In this document: piece after piece, positions 57,221 to 64,000 of the stretch
Layout of the letters: the number at the start of each line of letters is the position of its first letter
Numbering within the stretch: the first letter of the stretch is position 1
Translations under genes and position numbers: made by a program
Notes under the pieces: generated by a model
The model's database searches: none
Told to the model about the DNA's origin: nothing
What the model saw: the letters and a program-made list of their open reading frames with translations, nothing else
Assembly (NCBI GenBank): GCA_027924585.1
Contig: BSBM01000964.1
Coordinates: 3,576,001 to 3,640,000 of the forward strand
DNA: 64,000 nt
From: Larix kaempferi
Lineage: Eukaryota > Streptophyta > Pinopsida > Pinales > Pinaceae
Reading direction: 5' to 3'

Positions 57221-58470
57221 CTGGTGTTGGGATCACATCATTCTTCATGATCGATGGATCATGGAATTCTACTACATTCCAGATCCTGGGAACTTCATGT
57301 TCTTTAATATCTTCAATAGATAGCTTTGTTGCTGGAACAAATATTGTAGTCCTTCTTTTGTAGGTGATGGTATACGATATTTCCTACAAGACAAGTTAAA
57401 TTGCATGATTAGAAACATCTCACAGTTTTCAGAACAAATTCTTATACATAAAGAAATATTTCATACAGTCATGCAATTATTTTAGCCAATGCTTCAATAC
57501 AACATTTATCCACATCCTGTAACTTTCTAGATGCCTTCCATCTCTACCAGAACATTGTTAAGAGTTTGCACTACTCCCAACATGTCAACAAAGAGGTTTC
57601 ATTCTAGATAAGTAGCAATGGAATGTTGCACAGTGCCATAGGCCACTTACCCATCACATGCATATTAGTAGTAAGCTGTTCATTAATGCAATCATTCTAA
57701 TATGCATACTACACATCCTAAATCTAGGAACATAAGCATATACATCATTGAACAATATTATTTAAACAAACAAATATGCAAGAACTCAGAATTAAAATAC
57801 TTATCTTTGTTTGGTGGGTGGACTCCCTCTGAGTCTTTGCTTCCTTGCAGGAGCTGCTGGAGTCCTAATCTGAAGTAGCTTCTTCTACACCTTTCTGTTG
57901 TGGAATGTAGAGAAATGGTCAACTCCCTTTGAATATCTGCATCCTTGCAGAAACCACTAGAGTGTGCTCCCTCTTGATCTTTGCTTCCTGGATTACCTGT
58001 TCTTGAACTTATATTCATTCTCGATCCCTATGCATGCTTAATAGTATCATCATTGTGTTATCCTCGAGGTCTCATACATAATCAAACATTTATTAGTATA
58101 ATCTTAATATTATCAAAACACAATAATCTCAAGCATGTATAGTCAGGATCATTTCAAACAAAAATAATAAGCATTCTTATGGTTAGTTATAAACATAATA
58201 TGCCTAAACTCATGATTACTCAATCCTATGACTCTTCTGGTAAGTCATATCATCAATTAAGGTAAGAAACATAATATGCATAAGCCCTAGATTACTCAAA
58301 CTTGTAACTTCAAGAGTAATCATTATCAATCATACAAAAGTATACAAAAACATACCTGGTCACCATATTTGCTAGTTATGTCTAGCAATGTGTTCTTGTT
58401 CTCTTCAATGACCTACATAACTCATTAGTTAACCTTTGCAAAAACAAATTATACATGCCTCTATGTGATC
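57221..58470 (-). pseudogene. integrase remnant and unreadable segment of element J
   Basis: Where copia integrase should be, only SSGFCKDADIQRELTIS (about 57,905-57,965), followed in another frame by IPQQKGV, is recognisable; it corresponds to the C-A-I-R-H/CKDAGIQRE...P.QNGV region at the end of the core. A second similar piece, SSSSCKEAKTQREST, lies just downstream (about 57,820-57,870), suggesting a local duplication. The rest, 57,221-57,750 and 58,020-58,470, is AT-rich without motifs, so either a foreign insertion or strong decay has replaced most of integrase. Confidence 0.6.
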
Positions 58471-58475
58471 CATGA

Positions 58476-59036
58476 CTATGGATGAATCTTTGCCTTCATA
58501 GCATGTTCAAGTTGTCCCTTTAATTTGTACAATCCTCCCTCTTGCTCTCCACTCACTACTACATCATTTATGGTCTTATCCTTAGGCCAGATTAGGACTT
58601 GGCCATCTATAAATGCAACCCTCATGCCTTTTGCATCCAATGCAGAGATTGAGAGTAGATTCTTCTTGAGTCCTGGAACAAAGAGTACATCTTTCATCTT
58701 CATAGACTTTCCAGAGTCTAGTTTATATGAGGCTTCACCACTCCCTTTTATGGGATACTGGTAGTCATCTCCAAGCTTCACCTTGTGGGGTGAATCATGT
58801 TCAGATATATTCACAAAGGATTCTTCGAATCCTGTCATATGTTTAGAATCCCCACTATCTATGAGCCAATCATTACTTCCATGAGTAATGGTTCCAGTGA
58901 GATCCAAAATCAAAACATATTCTTCATCACTTGAAGAATCTTCACTATCTTCTCTAGCCCTCTTCCTGGGAGGTTCATCATCCTCTGCAGCATGAGCATG
59001 ATGTCTTCTTTTGAAGTTCTTATTCTTGTGAGAACC
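58476..59036 (-). pseudogene. copia protease of element J
   Basis: Open for 145 codons from 58,913: NDWLIDSGDSKHMTGFEESF with the D-S-G triad (Asp codon 58,857-58,859), HKVKLGDDYQYPIKGSGEAS, MKDVLFVPGLKKNLLSISAL, GLYKLKGQLEHAM, ending at 58,476. This is the copia retropepsin with its typical LVP.L..NLLS tail. Upstream (58,914-59,036) it joins the gag tail (RRHHAHAAEDDEPPRK) after a TAG at 59,037-59,039, so gag and pol are one frame apart from that stop. Confidence 0.9.
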
Positions 59037-59810
59037 CTATTTCTTATTCTTAGGACAATCTTTGGCACAGTGTCCCTTATCATCACATGTATAGCAACGG
59101 ACATGGGACATGTCCCTTCGATGTCTAGGACTACTTCTTTGATTCTGATATTTTCCTTTCTTTCCATGATGGTGATATTTCTTGTGACCTCTTTTGGAGT
59201 GAGCTGTGAGTGCTTGGTCTTCACTCCCCATCTTCTCTTCTCTGGCTACAATTCTAGCTTCTTCCTGTGAGCATTCTTCCCACAGTCTACTAAAAGAGAT
59301 AAGTTTCTTTCTAGCACAAATTCCTTGGATGAAGGAATCCCATGACCTAGGGAGGCAATTAAGAGTGGTCATCACCACTTCTCCATTTTCTATATATTCA
59401 CCCATGGCTTCAAGTTGTTCTTTTATCTGGGAGACCCTTGAGAAATATGACTGCATAGTCTCTGCATTCTGGATCTTGATATTCTTCAATTGATTCCTGA
59501 GGGTCATCTTCCGATTTATGTTCTTTCCTTCAAATAGTTTGGTCAAGGAATCAAACATCTCTTTTGGTGTCTTTAGGGATGACACATGAGGGATGAGATG
59601 ATCTTTAATAGAATCAGCAATGATCCTCTTTGCCTTAACCAAATTCCTCTTCTGAAGAGCCTTAGCCTCTTCTCCCTCTAGGACACGGACCTCTTCACTT
59701 ATATAAGTATCCAACTCATTCTCTTCAAGGATTAACCCAATCCTGTACTTCCATGCTCAGAACTTATCAGCTCCTTCAAGCTTATCCTCAAGCTTGGTGT
59801 GGTGAGACAT
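59037..59810 (-). pseudogene. copia gag of element J, nearly intact
   Basis: Start Met at 59,810: MSHHTKLEDKLEGADKF, then a TGA where relatives have an Arg or Ser codon, then AWKYRIGLILEENELDTYI and an open run to 59,037. UBN2-type gag features: KAKRIIADSIKDHLIPHVSS, MFDSLTKLFEGKNINRKMTL, FSRVSQIKEQLEAMGEYIEN, TTLNCLPRSWDSFIQG, and a CX2CX4HX4C knuckle C-Y-T-C-D-D-K-G-H-C-A-K-D-C at 59,055-59,096. Only one internal stop is seen in about 258 codons, the best-preserved gene in the window. Confidence 0.93.
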
Positions 59811-60191
59811 CTGAAAGAGTACTTCAAATGCAAATAGAAAAGATTTAGGTCTTACCACTTGATTGCTGAAAACTCAATCTCGTGCCGCATTAGGGTTTGA
59901 GTTTCCCAAAGATCTACACAACCAAAAATCTTGATCCAAAGCTCCAACCTTCTGATTTTCCAAGGAGCTTCTGGCTATGTCTTCAGATTTTAGAAATTCC
60001 TATTTTTGATGAAACCCTAAGTTTTAGAGCCAAAACTGAAAGTGCTCAAAATTGAATTCTGATTGGACAGATAGATTCACCTTGTCGAGGATAGTCAATC
60101 CATCATATTACTTTTCCAAAATCTGTGGAGAGAAACCCAAAAACAAGAAGCCCTAGCTTCCGCAACTGCACAGTGTCTCCTTCTCAGGTTA

Positions 60192-60203
60192 GCTCTTATA
60201 CCA
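60192..60203 (-). promoter_or_regulatory. primer-binding site of element J
   Basis: GCTCTTATACCA on the plus strand; element strand TGGTATAAGAGC, one mismatch to the initiator tRNA-Met complement, directly abutting the LTR at 60,204. Confidence 0.88.
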
Positions 60204-60799
60204 TGTTAGATTTTCAGCATTAATTCAATATGCTATAGGATCTTCACTGAGAAAATAATATGTATAGTATATCAATGCATAACAATCATATCAAGCATGT
60301 CAATCATCACAAGAATCAAAAGCATGAGACAATGGACACACAAATTTTTCCATGGGGAAAACCCTAAGGTGAAAAACCCCACAACTTCCTGAGAGATATA
60401 TAGAGCAATGGCTCAACCAAAGTACAACCAAAGTACAATATATAGTCTCCTACTATGTAGCTGATCCTCCTCCTCCAATGTGCGCCACTTTCTGAGCGAG
60501 AGAAGAGTGAGTTCTGAGATAATCAAAATAGAGAATCTCAACTCTCTATTTATACTTGTCATGACCTTCCTAATTACTTATGGGGACGACTTGTCTAACT
60601 CAGCCTAATAACCCCAGTTACAAATATTCTGGGTTGACACCCACATCATGTAGTCTAATAACCCATCGGCAAGTTAATCTACTTGCGACACTTGTCAATA
60701 CAAATGACGACACTTCCTTATAGAGGAATAACACATCTCTTATAAGGGTACAATAAATATATATATGAAATACATTCCGAAGTTACATATACATCAACA
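60204..60799 (-). repeat. 5' LTR of element J (596 bp)
   Basis: TGTTAGATTTTCAGC...ATACATCAACA, matching 54,351-54,935. It is longer by a short duplicated word (AACCAAAGTACAACCAAAGT near 60,416-60,436, absent from the partner). Confidence 0.94.
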
Positions 60800-60804
60800 T
60801 GCAG

Positions 60805-61152
60805 AGGCAAGAAATTACAAAGAAGATCTTAGTAAGAAGATCGAACTCTAAAAAGGGGTTGCCGTGGAAACGCCACAACATGATGTTGCAAGGAAAAATG
60901 ATTCCTTATGCTCAAATTTAAATTGGAAAAGATCATTTTTCTGTATGAATTTATGATAAAATAGCTTGCATTGTTTGTGAAAAGTATAGGTTATGATAAA
61001 GACCAACTTCTAGAAATCATGCAAGCTCAATGTTTATAACAAGGCAAGCAAAAGATTACAACTGAATTACGCACAAAGGAACCCAAGCGTGGAAGACAAG
61101 CGGTTGAAAGGCATGAACATCGAGGACGGTGTTATTCTTAAGGGGAGGAGGA
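60805..61152 (+). pseudogene. 3' tail of element H: pol remnant and polypurine tract
   Basis: The last bases, CATCGAGGACGGTGTTATTC followed by TTAAGGGGAGGAGGA, are a polypurine tract abutting the LTR at 61,153; the same pattern (GAGGATGGTGTTATCC, then AAGAGGAGG) ends the internal region of chromovirus F. The preceding 320 bp show no readable domain. Confidence 0.65.
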
Positions 61153-64000
61153 TGTAATATCCCCCTTTTTCACCCCTGCTATGTTTTGTAAATGTGAATA
61201 TGTATTGTATTGTATCTGGTGAGGAGCTCAAGGCCAAGGCCCCACCAGTAAACATTGTAAGTAATGTGCTATGACAATTCTAATATGTAAGTTGGAAAAC
61301 AAGTATAGGAAACTGGGGTAGCAATGCGACCTAGCATTTCACGGCATGAATCCTCTGAGGGGGAGGAGGTGAATTCACTTAGAAGCCAAGACCCTAGAAA
61401 CACATGTTACCTTGGTACCACAAGCACTTGAGTGAACGGTAACGTTCACCGTAGGTTACTTGAGTTTGTTTGTTTTTTTTAGTTAGGGGGGACGCCGAAG
61501 TTACCCTTACCCGCCGAGAGTTAGTAAAAGCCTCCTAAGACCTAAAGTTTAACACTAGGATAATCTATGTTAAAAGCTGTTACGTAAAACTAAGAAAATC
61601 CTATGGATGACCTTGACATCCTAGTTCCGGCAGCTAGCGTCTAAGGTCTTCTTCATTAAAAACCTACTATCTAATTATTAGCTAAGCTAAATGATTTTAT
61701 CATCTTATGGACTAAGCGATGGGTAATTAGTGCCTTATAAAGATAGACAAAATAAATATATATACATATATATTTATGCTATCACCATTGATAAACTATA
61801 TATGCATATAAGATACTTATGTAAATTGCATGTATACATATATATATATATATATAGATGAATATTATCACTTTGATAAATATTATTTATAATAATATTT
61901 TGATGATGGAATGAGAAACTATATATATATATATATATATGAAGAGATGCTATTATATATATTCATGAACTATTATTTATGATAATATTTTAGGTGTAAA
62001 GCATTATATATATAGTTGTGAAATGTGATTAGTTATATTAAATATAATTACATGCAGTACCTTGTAATATAATGATAATGCTATTTAACTATAGAGATGA
62101 CTATATAGCTTAATAATCATAAAGAAAGGAACATATTTTTTAAGTGGTCATTGAGAGAAGAGATAAATAGTCATAATTATGGTGACTACAATATAAAAAT
62201 TATTGATGATAATTATTTGCTAATTACATTACTAATTGTAATTGTGCATATAAACAATAAAGGTTAGGGAAAGATACATTTTTGTAAATTATTATTATAG
62301 CTTTGTAATTATATTTATTATATCTAGTTTCGATAATGTAGATATATATATTGAAATCCCTATATAGTGGAGAAAAATTTAGGCATATAAAAGACCTAAA
62401 ACTTATGGCTTTTTACCAAAAGTTAATCTCACTAAAAGATTACGTTTTCTAAGAAATAGTTTATTATATTTATATATCTTTTATTAAATGTGTGAGCATT
62501 CTATTTCTTGGTGGAGAATATTATCTTTACTAGTAATTACTTCTTCTTTCATGGTTTCCTGGAGAGTATTTATTTTTCTTACTTATAATTACTTCTTCTT
62601 TTATGGTTGCCTGGAGAGTATTTATTTTTCTTACTTGTAAATTCTTACTTTATGGCTGCGTGGAGAGTAATTACTTTTTACTTCTTGCTGGATGATTGAG
62701 GTAATTACTGGGACTCTTCATTTTCTTTTTTTATGAATGCGTTGAGGGATTTATGGGGGGAAGCGTGATCTTTTTAATTGCTATGCGTTATGGGATGCTG
62801 CGGTGGCCATTATAGCCTGTTGTCCCGTTTTATTTTGGGGTGATCGCTCGGTTGTGTATTTATCAGGGTGCATGCATTATGGTAGGGAGCGCAAGGCTTG
62901 GGGAAGGCTTCTAGCCTTGGGTGGAGGCTTGTTAAATTTGCTATGGCTGTGTATGTGATCCTGTAAACTTGTTGTTGTATATATATTCTGATTTATTTCT
63001 GGTGGTGCGTGAGGATCCGGTAGGGAAGGATTCTTCCCTATGTAATATTTACACCTCTAACCGCTCTCGGGTTGTGCATGAGGATCTGAAGTCCTGCGTG
63101 TTTGCTTTTAGATTAGGGAGATTAATTATGTGGGGAGGTAGCCTATAGCGTGAATGTTGAGTTAGCTGACTCATCTTTAGATACTTGCTGTTTGCTGAGA
63201 TTGACCACGTAAATGCAGAGATTTTACAGAGGTGTGGTTGCCGAGATGTGAATCCCTACCGGTGTATGAGGTCATTTATTATAATGCAGGAGGGAGCGCA
63301 AGGATTCCGAGGTTGGGAAAACTGATTCCGATTTCACTGCACATTATCGGTTTAATTACTTATGCATTTGCATCGTGGAAGACCTATATTTTTGTATTTC
63401 ATTTAATATATATAAATGGCATCTTATTTGAGGATTGCGCAAAGCCTCAGGTTTGGGATGGCGCAGTAGAGCATATCCCTGCATTTTCGACTTGATGTAA
63501 TTTGTGTATACCTACGCTGATATAATCCTAGGTGTTTTTCTTGTTTGATTTTTCATTGCATGCTCCTTCATGTGAAAAGATACGGCTTGTGCTTACTAGC
63601 AGCTCGGAGGAAGCGAGTAACTCCTTTAAAACTCGAAAGAATCTTCTGCTTGGAGCATTGCGCAAATGCCTTGGGGAAATGAACCTCGGCTATATTTCAA
63701 GTTATTCCTATTAATTCCTTTTTAAATTAATCCTGGTAAGTTTTGTATTGGTTAAATCTTTTATATTGACGGACTTCGTAAATGTTGTTTATATGATATA
63801 ATATATATGTATGCATGTGGCATTTTTCGTATTATGCAGTATTGGGGGAGATCCCTTTACCATCTAGTTCTTTTCTTATATATACATATGTATATATTTA
63901 TCCCGATGGCCTTTGTGTTATTACGAAGAGGAGTTTTTTTCTGTACAATATGGGTTACCATAGTAAATAATTTAATATTGCTAGTCATGGCTACTTAGTC
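61153..64000 (+). repeat. 3' LTR of element H, cut by the window edge
   Basis: Starts TGTAATATCCCCC right after the polypurine tract and follows 38,945 to about 41,832. From the partner length about 1.15 kb of this LTR should lie beyond the window. Confidence 0.92.

Larger units (their letters stand above)
54351..60799 (-). mobile_element. Element J: minus-strand Ty1/copia retrotransposon with both LTRs and TSD
   Basis: LTRs 54,351-54,935 and 60,204-60,799; PBS 60,192-60,203; polypurine tract 54,936-54,951; flanks TGTAG (54,346-54,350) and TGCAG (60,800-60,804), a 5-bp target-site duplication with one mismatch. Coding order on the minus strand is gag, protease, integrase remnant, RT, RNase H, i.e. 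integrase before RT, which defines copia. The LTRs look about 94% alike in the first 80 bases, mostly transitions. Most of integrase and the front of RT are missing or unreadable, so J could move only with help. Confidence 0.93.
38945..64000 (+). mobile_element. Element H: plus-strand gypsy with 4-kb LTRs, filled with later insertions, open at right edge
   Basis: 5' LTR 38,945-42,949, PBS 42,953-42,964, 3' tail with polypurine tract ending at 61,152, 3' LTR from 61,153 to beyond the window. The two LTRs agree closely along the visible 2.85 kb. The internal 18.2 kb holds minisatellites, gag-pol of element I and copia J. The tail at 60,805-61,152 resembles the end of pol of element F, suggesting H is a chromovirus that lost its own pol; alternatively I is the coding region of H. 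The window does not decide this. The outer target-site duplication is not visible. Confidence 0.75.

Overview
This window reads as intergenic DNA from a large-genome land plant. It carries no rRNA, tRNA, operon or CRISPR array and no intact host gene that I can recognise. Almost everything identifiable is plant-type retrotransposon sequence: Ty3/gypsy (including chromoviruses with a chromodomain), Ty1/copia and LINE, all broken by stops and frameshifts and inserted into one another. Very long LTRs (about 3.2 and 4.0 kb) and heavily decayed old copies would suit a gymnosperm or another slow-turnover giant genome, but the species is inference.

Left part (1-25,347). Element A (1-3,425, minus) is a gypsy gag-protease remnant running off the left edge. 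After a GC-rich non-coding stretch comes a decayed minus-strand LINE (B, about 6,190-8,790: endonuclease and reverse transcriptase). A plus-strand gypsy (C) has its gag at 10,035-11,742 and its protease at 18,535-18,815. Between the two sits a minus-strand chromovirus (D, 11,743-18,534) with both LTRs, polypurine tract, gag, protease, RT, RNase H, integrase, chromodomain and a triplicated primer-binding site. 18,825-25,347 is AT-rich and gene-poor, with a four-copy TTACCGTTGGA array and a 20-bp palindrome.

Middle (25,348-38,944). Element F is a minus-strand chromovirus of Del/Tekay type. Its internal region is 27,301-32,160. Its left LTR (about 25,371-27,300) is truncated; its right LTR (32,161-36,266) contains a 914-bp solo LTR (G, 34,237-35,150, TSD ATTTG) and exon-like blocks on the plus strand. 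It is followed by a short repeat shared with 19.5 kb, a foldback, and a GAT repeat.

Right part (38,945-64,000). Element H is a plus-strand gypsy with 4-kb LTRs (38,945-42,949 and 61,153 to beyond the edge). Between them lie minisatellites (44.86-45.55 kb) and a gypsy gag-pol of a different lineage (I, 46,698-53,885). I has five zinc knuckles and an extra capsid-like domain between protease and RT. A minus-strand copia element (J, 54,351-60,799) with two LTRs and a near-perfect 5-bp TSD follows. J looks youngest by LTR similarity.

The genes do not work together as a pathway: each set is, or was, a self-contained retrotransposition module, and the layout records successive nested insertions. 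Catalytic residues are visibly lost in A (protease), B (RT), F (RT and integrase) and I (integrase), while D and J keep their YxDD boxes but have stops. The most unusual items are the architecture of I, the tandem hairpin arrays upstream of it, the triplicated PBS of D, the helically spaced motif array at 23.5 kb and the exon-like structure in the long LTR of F.
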